A stretch of DNA of 64,000 nt from Nisaea sp. (GCF_017640745.1 NZ_JAEPQA010000003.1:180945-244944); one strand, 5' to 3'; shown: positions 27,455-37,225, counted from the first letter of the stretch. A program made the numbers and translations. The notes: generated from the sequence alone by a model not told the origin.

Positions 27455-28099
27455 ATGGCAACGGGACCGCTTCGGGTCGGGATCGGCGGGCCGGTGGGTT
27501 CGGGCAAGACCGCGCTCTGCGAGATGCTGTGCCGGGAGATGAGCAAGACCACGGACATGTTCGTCATCACAAACGATATCTACACCAAGGAGGATCAGAA
27601 GATCCTCACGAGGACCGGCGCCATCGCGGCCGAGCGCATCATGGGCGTGGAGACCGGCGGCTGCCCGCACACGGCGATCCGCGAGGATGCCTCGATCAAT
27701 CTCGCCGCCATCGACACGATGGTCGGCGCCTTTCCGACGGCCGAACTCGCCCTGATCGAATCCGGCGGGGACAATCTCGCGGCGACCTTCAGCCCCGAGC
27801 TGGCGGACCTGACGATCTATGTGATCGACGTCGCCGCGGGCGAGAAGATTCCGCGCAAGGGAGGTCCGGGGATCACACGCTCCGACCTGCTGGTGATCAA
27901 CAAGACCGATCTCGCGCCGCTGGTCGGGGCCAACCTTGATGTCATGGCCGAGGACACGAAGCGGCAGCGCGGGGAGCGTCCGTTCGTCTTCACACAGCTT
28001 AAGAACGGCCAGGGGGTTGCCGAGATTGCGGCCTTCATTCGCGAGAAGGGCGGGCTTGAGACCGGCTTCGTTCGCGCTCGGTGCGGCGACGGCGCGTGA
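27455..28099 (+). CDS. ureG: Urease accessory GTPase UreG
   Basis: 214-aa SIMIBI GTPase that powers nickel delivery. It has the P-loop [21 protein letters not shown], the metal-binding CPH motif in [35 protein letters not shown] and the NKTDLAP guanine-binding motif. The ATG at 27455 is behind AAGGAGGAAAAG. It is the last gene of the operon; a leftward flavoprotein gene ends 8 nt beyond it. Confidence 0.96.
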   Translation: MATGPLRVGIGGPVGSGKTALCEMLCREMSKTTDMFVITNDIYTKEDQKILTRTGAIAAERIMGVETGGCPHTAIREDASINLAAIDTMVGAFPTAELALIESGGDNLAATFSPELADLTIYVIDVAAGEKIPRKGGPGITRSDLLVINKTDLAPLVGANLDVMAEDTKRQRGERPFVFTQLKNGQGVAEIAAFIREKGGLETGFVRARCGDGA

Positions 28100-28106
28100 C
28101 CGGTAA

Positions 28107-29057
28107 TCACCCAAGAATTGCTTCGGCAACGGCCGTTCCGCTTTGAAATGCGTCTTCGGCGGAAGCGCCGAGGCACCAGTCGCCGCAGGCGAACAATGTT
28201 CCACCTGCATCGCTGACGAACGGCTTCCCGAGCGCCCGCTCCGTCAGGGCATAGCGCCAACGATGCGCCGCCTCATAGAGCGGTTGCGGCGGCGCCTGTC
28301 CGACGGCCGATGCGAAGACATCGCGGAGTTCGGCGAGCGCGGCCTCCCATGAGAGGTCCAGCCGGTCCCGGCTCCACTCCGCATTGGCGTGCAAAATCCA
28401 TCTTTCGTCGCTGCGCTTCCGCCCGGGCTTGGCGCTATCGCGCGCGAGCCAATCGATACGGCGGTCTCCAACCTCTGGAAGATCATCCAATCCCTCCAGC
28501 CGGCCTTCAAAGCTCGCGAGATAGGCCCAGCAAGGCGACATTCTGGCCTCATCAAGCTCTGTGAATGGACCTCTCAGATCGCCAAGCAGATCGAAAGCCT
28601 GGGGGGCCGGTACTGCGAACACGACATGCTGGAAACCGATCTGAAGGGCGCCGTCCTCGCTCTCGAGTTGCCAGCCTCTGTCGCTTCGCGCAATACCCGT
28701 GACGCGAGACTGCAGCCGGATTTCGATCCCGGCTGCCAGCGGTTTCACCAGACCGTTCATCGACGGCAGGCCGACGTAACAGGCTGCTTTGGCTTCGCCG
28801 CGAACCGCCCAAGGGGCGGCGGATCCTTTGGCCGTCGAGCGAACCAAGAATTCCTGGAACTGCGACGTCCGGGGCTTGATGAAGCGTGCCCCATGATCGA
28901 TCGGGCCGTACTCCGTCCGGCGGCTGGCAAGGCGTCCGCCGAGCCCGCGGCTCTTCTCCAGCAGGATAACGCTATGGCCGGCGTCGGTGAGACGGCGTGC
29001 GCAAGCCAGCCCGGCCATGCCGGCGCCGACGATTGCAATCTTCGGCTCAGCCTTCAT
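28107..29057 (-). CDS. Renalase-like FAD-dependent amine oxidoreductase
   Basis: A 316-aa flavoprotein. The N-terminus has the Rossmann FAD motif IAIVGAGMAGLACARRL followed by LLEKSRGLGGRLASRR, which is characteristic of small renalase-like NAD(P)/FAD oxidoreductases. The C-terminal FAD segment is LFACGDWCLGASAEDAFQSG. The substrate is unknown; bacterial renalases oxidise mis-reduced NAD(P)H isomers, but that is not shown here. Start is taken at the ATG ending at 29057; a GTG 9 nt upstream is equally possible, and neither has a good ribosome-binding site. It overlaps the end of the DCC-family gene, so the two are probably coupled. Confidence 0.82.
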   Translation of the reverse strand: MKAEPKIAIVGAGMAGLACARRLTDAGHSVILLEKSRGLGGRLASRRTEYGPIDHGARFIKPRTSQFQEFLVRSTAKGSAAPWAVRGEAKAACYVGLPSMNGLVKPLAAGIEIRLQSRVTGIARSDRGWQLESEDGALQIGFQHVVFAVPAPQAFDLLGDLRGPFTELDEARMSPCWAYLASFEGRLEGLDDLPEVGDRRIDWLARDSAKPGRKRSDERWILHANAEWSRDRLDLSWEAALAELRDVFASAVGQAPPQPLYEAAHRWRYALTERALGKPFVSDAGGTLFACGDWCLGASAEDAFQSGTAVAEAILG

Positions 29058-29445
29058 TTGGCGCACGGAGACATTTGATCACGGCGCCACGGACCGGGAG
29101 GAAGATCCGGTAGAGGCCTTCCAGCAGGAAAGTAACGGGAGGAAGCAAGGCGACCCGGCCGACCAGTCGAAACGCGGGAAGAGCTGCCCAAAGATGACCG
29201 AAGGCCGCCGCCCCGGACACCAGTGACCCGTCGGATTTGCGAAGATGAAATCGTGCCATTGCCGTAGATCGGCCAAGGTCGTCGGCAACCCTGTCATCCG
29301 TCTGCGCGCTGACATCCTGCCAGTTGATTTGGTCGGCGCCGCGTACGCTCCTGTAAAAAGCGATTTCCCGGCTGCAAAGAGGGCAAGAGCCATCGTAGTA
29401 CACCGTCTCGCGGTTTCCGGATGGCGGGCAGCGGTCTGAATACAT
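29047..29445 (-). CDS. DCC-family (DUF393) thiol-disulfide oxidoreductase-like protein
   Basis: 132 aa with the defining YYDGSCPLCSREIAFYR motif (the DxxCPLC active site) near residue 17 and QDVSAQ about 20 residues later, as in the YuxK/DCC family. A hydrophobic C-terminal stretch (ALPAFRLVGRVALLPPVTFLLEGLYRIF) may be membrane-associated. The start ATG ending at 29445 follows GAGAGGAAAA. It overlaps the start of the renalase-like gene. Biochemistry of the family is poorly known. Confidence 0.85.
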   Translation of the reverse strand: MYSDRCPPSGNRETVYYDGSCPLCSREIAFYRSVRGADQINWQDVSAQTDDRVADDLGRSTAMARFHLRKSDGSLVSGAAAFGHLWAALPAFRLVGRVALLPPVTFLLEGLYRIFLPVRGAVIKCLRAPNEG

Positions 29446-29724
29446 TTTTCCTCTCGTGCAAATCACACTCAGGATACGTCCCGCGTGTGTGCCTGGATTG
29501 AAATGGCAACGGGTTCTTCACTGGCCGCCCGGCATCCATATCCGCTCCCGTGCAGAACCTGCATTCTCTTCCAAGCCAGAGTGCGTTCTGCGGCAATGCC
29601 CTATCTCTGCCTTAGAGAGCCTTAGAAATGGCTTAATTTGCGGTATTTTACTCGCCGGCCCGGCCAGAACCCTGACGATTCGGGACGTGGTTGCAAGGCA
29701 GTGCCTGTTGAATGGAGTGAAAGA

Positions 29725-30708
29725 TTGGGACGTTTCGCATTGGCGCTCGCCGCCGCAATTGTCGTGCTCGGGGTCTGTGGCGCGTTTCATCGGACAGCGC
29801 CGATCATCAAACCGATAGACGATTGGGAATGGAGCTATCAGGGACGGCCGGTTCAAAAGGTCGAGTTCGTCGCTCTTGCCGATCTGGCGCCTCTCAAATC
29901 GGAACTCAATTATACCGAGGAGACCTGGAGTTCAGGACAGCAGGACGTTCCGCGGCTGGTGCTGCAGCAGGTTCCCGTGCGGTTTGCCGAAGTCACGGTG
30001 CACGAAGTGCCGGTCGAGCATAAGAAGAGGCTCTTCTTTCAGATGGTGCTGCCGCTTGTCCTCATCGCAAACGAGGAAATGGAATTCGAGCGGGAGGCCT
30101 TCCTGGGGCTGAAGGCGCGGATCGGCGATGCGCGGATACCAGGCGCCGGGGACCTGATGGAGTTGCGCAGGTTCGCCGCCAAATACGATGTCCCCATGGA
30201 CGGAGATGTGGTGCCGGTGCAGCAGGTGCTCCAGACGCTGGAGCGGCGTATCGACATCGTGCCGCCCTCGCTCGCTCTCGCCCAGGCGGCGATAGAAAGC
30301 GCCTGGGGTACCTCGCGTTTTGCCCTGGAGGGCAACGCCCTGTTCGGACAATGGACCTTTGGTCCGAAGGGCATGGTCCCGGAGGAACAGCGGGTGGAGA
30401 AGGGAGATTACAGGGTCGCCGCATTCCGTACGCCGCTGCATTCCGTCCGAAGCTACCTACGGAACCTCAATACGCATCCGGCCTACCGCGAGTTCAGAAA
30501 GCATCGCGCCTCTGCCCGGTCGGAAGGCAAGCCGCTTTCAGGCAAGGCGCTCTCCGCGACCCTGACCCGTTACTCGGAACGAGGCGCCGCTTACGTGAAG
30601 GAAATCCGGCACCTTATCGCGGTGAACGGGTTGTCGGCTCTTGACCGCAGCAAGCTGGCGGACGGGACTGTGTACGAGCTGGTTCCGGTCTGGCGGGCGG
30701 CCGGCTGA
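29725..30708 (+). CDS. Bax-like glucosaminidase-domain protein
   Basis: A probable cell-wall-active protein of ~327 aa. The N-terminus is one hydrophobic anchor or uncleaved signal (FALALAAAIVVLGVCGAF). The C-terminal ~190 residues match the Bax/FlgJ-type glucosaminidase fold: PPSLALAQAAIESAWGTSRFALEGNALFGQWTF, with the catalytic Glu in AAIESAWG, and SVRSYLRNLNTHPAYREFR. TTG 29725 is chosen as start because GGAG lies 7 nt before it; in-frame GTG 29701 is the alternative. It probably cleaves peptidoglycan glycan strands in the periplasm. Confidence 0.83.
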   Translation: MGRFALALAAAIVVLGVCGAFHRTAPIIKPIDDWEWSYQGRPVQKVEFVALADLAPLKSELNYTEETWSSGQQDVPRLVLQQVPVRFAEVTVHEVPVEHKKRLFFQMVLPLVLIANEEMEFEREAFLGLKARIGDARIPGAGDLMELRRFAAKYDVPMDGDVVPVQQVLQTLERRIDIVPPSLALAQAAIESAWGTSRFALEGNALFGQWTFGPKGMVPEEQRVEKGDYRVAAFRTPLHSVRSYLRNLNTHPAYREFRKHRASARSEGKPLSGKALSATLTRYSERGAAYVKEIRHLIAVNGLSALDRSKLADGTVYELVPVWRAAG

Positions 30709-30739
30709 TCGCCACTATCTGCGACGGTTGGGGAAAGAG

Positions 30740-31411
30740 TCAGAGATTGTCGAGATGATGTCTGGACAGCAGTTCGGTGAGCATCTCTCCGGCGGCGCAG
30801 CGATGTGCGTAATGGACCGCTCTTGCGCCCTCCGGATCCCTGTTGAGCAGGCAATCGAGCAATGCCCGGTGATCCTCCGTTGATTTCTGCGGCGTCGGAC
30901 GCATGGTGAGCGTCGCCATGCGCGCCCGGTGAACCTGGGTCCGGTAGCGCGCCGTTGCCTCGATCAGTCGTGCGTTCCCCGACGCTTCCACGAGCAGGGC
31001 GTGGAAGGCATCGTCCGCCTCCGCCCAGCTCACGAGATCGTTCTCCTCGAGGGCGGTTTCCATCCGTTCCGTCGCTTCGGTCATGGCCGCCATGGTCGCC
31101 TCGTCCAGGCCTTTCTCGGCGGCGAGTTGGGCGGCCAGAGGCTCCAATGCGCTCAGAAGCTGGTAGATCTCGTTCATGTCCTCGGCGGAAACCGGCAACA
31201 CCTGGATCCCCCTGCGCGGGCGGACCTTGACGAGACCCTCGCGCTCCAGGCGGAGCGCGGCCTCGCGCACGGGCGTGCGGCTCACCCCGATCCAGTCCGC
31301 GAGTTCCGTCTCGAGATATGAGGCGGATGGCTTCAGCCGTCCGTCGAGGATCATTTCCTTCATCGCGCGGTACGCCTTGGCGCCCGCGCTTGGATGGTTG
31401 TCTTCGGTCAT
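30740..31411 (-). CDS. GntR-family (FCD) transcriptional regulator
   Basis: 223 aa. The winged-helix N-terminus reads GAKAYRAMKEMILDGRLKPS and LADWIGVSRTPVREAALRLEREGLVKVRPRRGIQV, which is classic GntR. The C-terminal helical FCD effector domain contains LSALEPLAAQLAA and the metal-ligand-type residues DDAFHALLVEAS, TEDHRALLDCL and AVHYAHRCA. It lies 34 nt downstream of the IPMDH-like gene on the same strand. The tandem near-palindromes at 32568-32591 are the likely operators. Confidence 0.92.
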   Translation of the reverse strand: MTEDNHPSAGAKAYRAMKEMILDGRLKPSASYLETELADWIGVSRTPVREAALRLEREGLVKVRPRRGIQVLPVSAEDMNEIYQLLSALEPLAAQLAAEKGLDEATMAAMTEATERMETALEENDLVSWAEADDAFHALLVEASGNARLIEATARYRTQVHRARMATLTMRPTPQKSTEDHRALLDCLLNRDPEGARAVHYAHRCAAGEMLTELLSRHHLDNL

Positions 31412-31445
31412 TGTCCGTATCGGAAGGCTGGCAAGAAATTGGGCG

Positions 31446-32540
<1,095 letters not shown>

Positions 32541-32567
32541 CTGATCCTCGTTTCCGGTGTCGGAAAT

Positions 32568-32591
32568 AATGTATGCATTAATGTGTACGTT
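32568..32591. promoter_or_regulatory. Tandem 12-bp operators for the GntR regulator
   Basis: AATGTATGCATT (32568-32579, perfect palindrome) is immediately followed by AATGTGTACGTT (32580-32591, near-palindrome). Both fit AATGTRYRCRTT-type sites, like those of FCD GntR proteins. They lie 28-51 bases before the dehydrogenase start, in the intergenic region shared with the divergent hydrolase, and could control both directions. Confidence 0.65.
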
Positions 32592-32765
32592 ATTTTTGAC
32601 CGATTAGTCGAGGATGAACAACAGCCGATGCCGCAGCACAGCGTTGTTGCTTTCGGCATCAATCACTCATGCCTTGCCGGTGGTTGCATCGGATGCGGAG
32701 GCGTGTTCCCATTTTAACCAGATGGTCTTTCGAAGGGGGCGCGGTCGTGAAGGCGCTTTTCGGCA

Positions 32766-33626
32766 ATGGGTGAGGTGCGCAAGACGCGCTGGCGAGAAGC
32801 CGGCGGGTCCTCGCGGCTCAGTGCCGGCGGGGTCGAGCTTGAATCTTTCACGATCGGGCCGCGGCCGGACCGTGCGCCGACGCTGATTCTGCTGCATGAA
32901 GGGCTTGGCTGCGTCGCGCTCTGGCGGGATTTCCCCCGGCGTCTCGCCGAAGCCACGGGATGTGGCGTGCTTGCCTTTTCCCGCGCCGGATACGGAGCCT
33001 CCGACCCCTGTCCGCTGCCGCGCCCGCTCGACTACATGACCCGCGAGGCGGTCTCGGTCCTCCCCGGGGTTCTGGACGAGATCGGTTTCTGCGAGGGCGT
33101 GCTGATCGGCCATAGCGACGGAGCCTCCATCGCCGCGATCCATTGCGGCGAGGTCCGCGATCCGCGGGTGCGCGGACTGGTGCTTATGGCGCCGCATTTC
33201 TTTACCGAGGAGATGGGGCTGGTGGCGATCGCGGAGGCGCGGACGGCCTATGCCGAGGGTGACCTGCGCGACCGCCTGGCGAAATATCACGGGAATGTGG
33301 ACGCGGCCTTCCGGGGCTGGAACGATGCCTGGCTCGATCCCGGCTTCAAGGCCTGGGACATCCGGAGCTGCCTCGACCCGATACGCGTCCCGGTTCTCTG
33401 CCTGCAGGGCGAGGGGGACCAGTATGGGACCGAGGCACAGGTCAGGGTGGTTGCCGAGCGCGTTTCGGCAAAGGTCGATATCCGGATGATTTCCGAGTGT
33501 CGTCATGCACCGCACCTGGAGGCACCGGACATCACACTGGACGAAGTCACGGAATTCATCGCCGGCCTGCGGGCTGGCGGCGCGCTAACGGCCGGAGCGA
33601 CAGATGTTCGACGGATTCAAGACTGA
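32766..33626 (+). CDS. Alpha/beta hydrolase
   Basis: 286 aa. It has LILLHEGLGCVALW (oxyanion region), the nucleophile elbow GHSDGAS (Ser), the acidic residue near LQGEGDQYGTEAQ and the His in CRHAPHLEAP, so the catalytic triad appears complete. Overall it resembles esterase or C-C hydrolase-type members, without a clear substrate. It starts divergent from the IPMDH-like gene, with the GntR operators between, and overlaps the next hydrolase by 23 nt. The first ATG (32766) has only a weak upstream site. Confidence 0.85.
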   Translation: MGEVRKTRWREAGGSSRLSAGGVELESFTIGPRPDRAPTLILLHEGLGCVALWRDFPRRLAEATGCGVLAFSRAGYGASDPCPLPRPLDYMTREAVSVLPGVLDEIGFCEGVLIGHSDGASIAAIHCGEVRDPRVRGLVLMAPHFFTEEMGLVAIAEARTAYAEGDLRDRLAKYHGNVDAAFRGWNDAWLDPGFKAWDIRSCLDPIRVPVLCLQGEGDQYGTEAQVRVVAERVSAKVDIRMISECRHAPHLEAPDITLDEVTEFIAGLRAGGALTAGATDVRRIQD

Positions 33627-34500
33627 GACGGTAGCAGTTGCGGAAACCGAGATTTTCGTTCGGACTGCCGGCGTGGGCGATCCTGTGCTGCTGATTCACG
33701 GCTTCCCTCAGACGGGAGCGTGTTGGCACAGGATCGCGCCGACGCTTGCCGAGCGATTCCGTGTCGTGGTTCCGGACCTTCGCGGTTACGGAGCCAGCGG
33801 GAAACCGGCGCCGTCTCATGATCATGCCGCCCACAGCAAGCGGGCGATGGCAAAGGATCTCGTGCAGCTGATGACCGCTCTCGGTCATGGGACATTCGCC
33901 GTTGTCGGGCACGATCGCGGCGCGCGGGTCGGCTTCCGGCTGAGCATGGATCATCCGGACCGGGTGACCCGGTTCTGTTCGCTCGACGTCATCCCGACTC
34001 TTGATATGTGGGAGAAAATGGATCTCGCCGGCGCGGTCGGCGGATTCCACTGGTCATTCCTTGCACAGCCGTCGCCGGTTCCGGAGACTATGATCGGGGC
34101 CGATCCGGATTTCTTCTACGGCTATCTGATGCGGAAATGGGCGGCGCCGGAGTTCCTCTTTGACGCGCATGCGATGCAACTCTATCTCGAGGCAATGCGC
34201 GACCCCGCGGTGATCGAGGCGACCTGCGAGGACTACCGCGCCGGCGCGTCGATCGATGTCGCCCATGACAGGGATGACCGCGAGGCGGGCCGCAGGCTCT
34301 CCTGTCCGTTGCTCTTCCTCTATGGCGGTGTTCGAGGGTTTGGCGGTCCGGGCGGGGCGAGGGATCCTCTCGATACCTGGCGGAACTGGTGCGACGGAGA
34401 GGTGACCGGCGGGCCGGCGCCCTGCGGCCACTTTCTTCCCGAAGAGGCTCCGGGCACCGTTCTCGAACAGCTTCTTCCATTCTTGTTGGCCGCCGACTGA
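33604..34500 (+). CDS. Haloacetate (fluoroacetate) dehalogenase-like hydrolase
   Basis: 298 aa, alpha/beta hydrolase fold with an Asp nucleophile: GHDRGAR gives D104, R105 and R108. With D128, H149, W150 and H276 (CGHFLPEE), these match the fluoroacetate dehalogenase active site (known residues D110, R111, R114, D134, H155, W156, H280) with a nearly constant offset. IHGFPQTGACW and DLRGYGASGKP are also typical. It would hydrolyse a carbon-halogen bond of haloacetates to glycolate; epoxide hydrolase is the main alternative, but the Arg pair favours a haloacid. It overlaps the upstream hydrolase by 23 nt, so the two are probably cotranscribed. Confidence 0.85.
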   Translation: MFDGFKTETVAVAETEIFVRTAGVGDPVLLIHGFPQTGACWHRIAPTLAERFRVVVPDLRGYGASGKPAPSHDHAAHSKRAMAKDLVQLMTALGHGTFAVVGHDRGARVGFRLSMDHPDRVTRFCSLDVIPTLDMWEKMDLAGAVGGFHWSFLAQPSPVPETMIGADPDFFYGYLMRKWAAPEFLFDAHAMQLYLEAMRDPAVIEATCEDYRAGASIDVAHDRDDREAGRRLSCPLLFLYGGVRGFGGPGGARDPLDTWRNWCDGEVTGGPAPCGHFLPEEAPGTVLEQLLPFLLAAD

Positions 34501-34600
34501 GGATGCCCTATAAGTCGTATCAGGGTATTATTGGGGTGAATACTTTGGTGCTTCCAAAAGAAATCGGTGCCGGCCATGAATTCGTAACTCGGATTGCAGG

Positions 34601-35143
34601 ATGACGGCGACTGCGGGAAAACTTCCGGGGCAGGTCTCGGGCTTTCTCGAAGAACCGCAGAGTCTGCAGTTGTTCGATTATTGGTGCAGCAAGAGATCGG
34701 GGCGGATCGCGCCGAGCCGGCAGGATATCGATCCGAGCGAGATCTTTCAGCTGTTGCCGCTGGTCTATCTGGTCGATTTCGAGAAACCCGATATTTTCCG
34801 CTACAGGCTTGCCGGGACGGACATTGCCGAGACCTTCGGACACGGCAACCTCAAGGGACTGACGTTGAGGGATATCCTGTCGGAACAGGGACGCCAGTTC
34901 GTCACCGCGCGGTGGCTGCCGGTTGTTATGGAAGGCCGCGTCGTCTGCATGAAAGGGCAGGTCTATAACTCTGCGAACCGCTTCGCGTTCGGAGAGCGTA
35001 TTCTGCTGCCGCTCGCGGAGACACCGAAAGGCCCCATGACCGGTCTGCTCGGCATGACCGTCTCCAAATGGGTCGACCGGATCGGCCCGATGGAACGCCG
35101 GAACTCCGATATGAAGACGTTCCTCGCCACCGAGATTCCCTGA
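34601..35143 (+). CDS. PAS-like domain protein (PAS_5-type), copy 1
   Basis: 180 aa, single domain, no membrane segment. The order is LQLFDYWCSKRSGRIAPSRQDIDPSEI, VYLVDFEKPDIFRYRLAGTDI, LKGLTLRDILSE, FGERILLPLAE and TGLLGMTV. This is the layout of the short PAS_5-type proteins common in Rhodospirillales, whose role is unknown. A close paralogue lies 133 nt downstream. The start ATG 34601 has only GCAGG before it. Confidence 0.8.
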   Translation: MTATAGKLPGQVSGFLEEPQSLQLFDYWCSKRSGRIAPSRQDIDPSEIFQLLPLVYLVDFEKPDIFRYRLAGTDIAETFGHGNLKGLTLRDILSEQGRQFVTARWLPVVMEGRVVCMKGQVYNSANRFAFGERILLPLAETPKGPMTGLLGMTVSKWVDRIGPMERRNSDMKTFLATEIP

Positions 35144-35276
35144 CATTTCGGTCGCTCTCAGATTTTCCCGTTCTCGCATTCCGGGGCACGAGGACGGCAT
35201 GCTGAAAAAATGGGTTTAATTTGTTCGTTCGGTTTAAGAGAGTGCGCGTCAGTTAGCCAAACTGAAAAGCAGCTCG

Positions 35277-35834
35277 ATGACTGTTACGCGTCAAAACAGC
35301 CAGGATTCCGCCAAGTCGCCGCAGGAGGTGTCCGATTTCCTGACTTCCGACTCGATTTTGAGGCTTTTCGGGTATTGGTGTGCGAAGCGGAATGGGCGTT
35401 CGATGCCGGCGCGTCGTGATATCGATCCGCTCGAGATCCCGTGGGCATTGTCGAAGATCTTTCTGATAGATTTCGAGCCGCCCGAAACGTTCCGCTACCG
35501 CCTTGCCGGCGAGGAAATAAGCGACGTGTTCGGGAAGAACCTCAAGGGATGTACGCTCCAGGACATCCTCTCGCCCGAGGGCTGCGAGCGGGTTACGGAG
35601 CGCTGGATGAACCTGGTCGAGACGAGATCGATCATCGCGATGAAAGGTCTCGTATATCTTCCGGCGGACAGGATCCCGTTGGGCGAGCGCATTTTGCTGC
35701 CGCTGGCAGAAATACCGGGCGGACCGGTTACCGGACTGGTTGGCATGACGGAATGCGAATGGATCAGCGGCCCGATGACCGAAGAGTACAAACTGGCGGA
35801 CATCGAACTTTATCCGGTTGCCGGCCTCCCCTGA
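35277..35834 (+). CDS. PAS-like domain protein (PAS_5-type), copy 2
   Basis: 185 aa, homologous to the preceding gene along its whole length: LRLFGYWCAKRNGRSMPARRDIDPLEI, FLIDFEPPETFRYRLAGEEI, LKGCTLQDILS, LGERILLPLAE and GLVGMTECEW align block by block. The two probably arose by tandem duplication and have since diverged substantially. No effector domain is attached. The ribosome-binding site is weak. It is followed by a convergent thioesterase gene. Confidence 0.8.
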   Translation: MTVTRQNSQDSAKSPQEVSDFLTSDSILRLFGYWCAKRNGRSMPARRDIDPLEIPWALSKIFLIDFEPPETFRYRLAGEEISDVFGKNLKGCTLQDILSPEGCERVTERWMNLVETRSIIAMKGLVYLPADRIPLGERILLPLAEIPGGPVTGLVGMTECEWISGPMTEEYKLADIELYPVAGLP

Positions 35835-35840
35835 GGGCGG

Positions 35841-36269
35841 TCAGCGCGGAGTTGGCATTTTCCACGTCGCTGTCGCCATCGCGGCGAGTTTGCCGTCGTC
35901 GTCGAACATCCGGGATTCCATGAAGCTGAGAGAGCGCCCGCGCCGGAGGATCCGTCCCTCGCAGCAGGCCGTGCCGGAGGTGAGGGGGCGCATGTACTGC
36001 ACCTTCATCTCCAGTGTCGTCCCCGGGGTTCCCGTGGCGTGCTTCAGCAGATGCCCCATCGAGATGTCCATAACGGTGGCGATCGCTCCGCCATGGAGGC
36101 TGCCCTGGGGATTGAAGAGGAATTCCTCCACCGGAAACTTGATGCGGCAGAGCTCCTCTTCGTACTCGAACCCGAGATCCAGCAGGCGGGCGAGAAAGAA
36201 GGTCTCGAATTCCTGGCGATAGGTCGCGAGCGCTTTTTCGAAGCGCTCGCGTGCGCGTTCTTCGTTCAT
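35841..36269 (-). CDS. PaaI-type hotdog thioesterase
   Basis: 142 aa with the 4HBT hotdog pattern: FNPQGSLHGGAIATVMDISMG, where HGG and the following Asp sit in the usual active-site region, then LEMKVQYMRPLTSG and ATATWKMP at the end. It likely hydrolyses an acyl-CoA thioester. It lies 31 nt downstream of a crotonase-family gene on the same strand, which supports an acyl-CoA context. Confidence 0.88.
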   Translation of the reverse strand: MNEERARERFEKALATYRQEFETFFLARLLDLGFEYEEELCRIKFPVEEFLFNPQGSLHGGAIATVMDISMGHLLKHATGTPGTTLEMKVQYMRPLTSGTACCEGRILRRGRSLSFMESRMFDDDGKLAAMATATWKMPTPR

Positions 36270-36300
36270 CCTGATCTGTCCGCTTCGGTCTGAATGTGGC

Positions 36301-37086
36301 TCAGGAGCCGGTGAAGTTCGGCTTGCGCTTTTCCATGAAGGCGCGGCGGCCTTCGATATAGTCCTGGCTGGCGAAGCACTCGGCGACCAGCCGGGCGCAC
36401 ATGTCGAGGTCCCGGTCGCTGTCGTCCTTCATCACCTCGTTGACGATCGCCTTGACCGCATTGACGGTGAGCGGCGCGTTGCCGGCGATCATTTCCGCGT
36501 AGTCCGTGCAGTACTTCTCGACCTCGGCATCGGGCACCACCCGGTTGGCCAGCCCCATATCGTAGGCTTCCGAGGCGCTGAAACGGCGCGCCGTATAGAA
36601 GATCTCCTTGGCGAAGCTCGGCCCGACGACGCCTGTCAGACGGCGCAGGCCCTCATAGGGATAACCGAGGCCGAGCTTGGCGGCGGGAACAGCGAACTGG
36701 GAGCCTTCGCCGCAGATCCGCATGTCGCAGCAGACCGCGAGCGCGACGCCCCCGCCCACGCAGAACCCGTCGATCTGGGCGATCACAGGCTTCGGGAAGT
36801 TGGCGACCTTGTCGTAGACCCGCTTGGTCGTCGCGTTGTAATGGGCAACCGCTTCGGCGCTGGCGCGCTCGGATTCGAACTTGGAGATGTCCGCGCCCGA
36901 AACGAAGGCTTTTCCGCCGGCGCCGGACAGGATGAGCACGCGGACGCCGTCATCGTCCTTGTAGGCGTCGAGCGCCTTCTCCACCGCTTCCCACATTTCC
37001 AGCGAGACGGCGTTGCGCTTTTCCGGCTGGTTGAACACGATGCGGGCGATATTCCCATCCTGGCTCGTCAGGATCTTGTCGGTCAT
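36301..37086 (-). CDS. Enoyl-CoA hydratase/isomerase-family (crotonase) protein
   Basis: 261 aa from the ATG ending at 37086. The oxyanion-hole blocks GKAFVSGADISKF and DGFCVGGGVALAVCCDMRI are clear. The first catalytic Glu of enoyl-CoA hydratase (in the QPE motif) is replaced: the protein reads QFAVPAAKLGLGYPYEG. The second (Glu164 of rat hydratase) seems kept in SFAKEIFYTA. It may therefore be an isomerase, decarboxylase or hydrolase of the superfamily rather than a true hydratase. It is followed by a thioesterase gene and divergent from an amidohydrolase. Confidence 0.9.
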   Translation of the reverse strand: MTDKILTSQDGNIARIVFNQPEKRNAVSLEMWEAVEKALDAYKDDDGVRVLILSGAGGKAFVSGADISKFESERASAEAVAHYNATTKRVYDKVANFPKPVIAQIDGFCVGGGVALAVCCDMRICGEGSQFAVPAAKLGLGYPYEGLRRLTGVVGPSFAKEIFYTARRFSASEAYDMGLANRVVPDAEVEKYCTDYAEMIAGNAPLTVNAVKAIVNEVMKDDSDRDLDMCARLVAECFASQDYIEGRRAFMEKRKPNFTGS

Positions 37087-37225
37087 TGCGGAGTTCTCCG
37101 AGGCGTTTCCAAATCTGATTGCGGCAGACAATATGGTGAAAAGGCGAGGCCGATAATCGCCAATTTCACCTTGCGGTGTTCGGCGCGGGGAAAGCATCGG
37201 AGCGGAACCGGGGAGGCGGAGAGCG

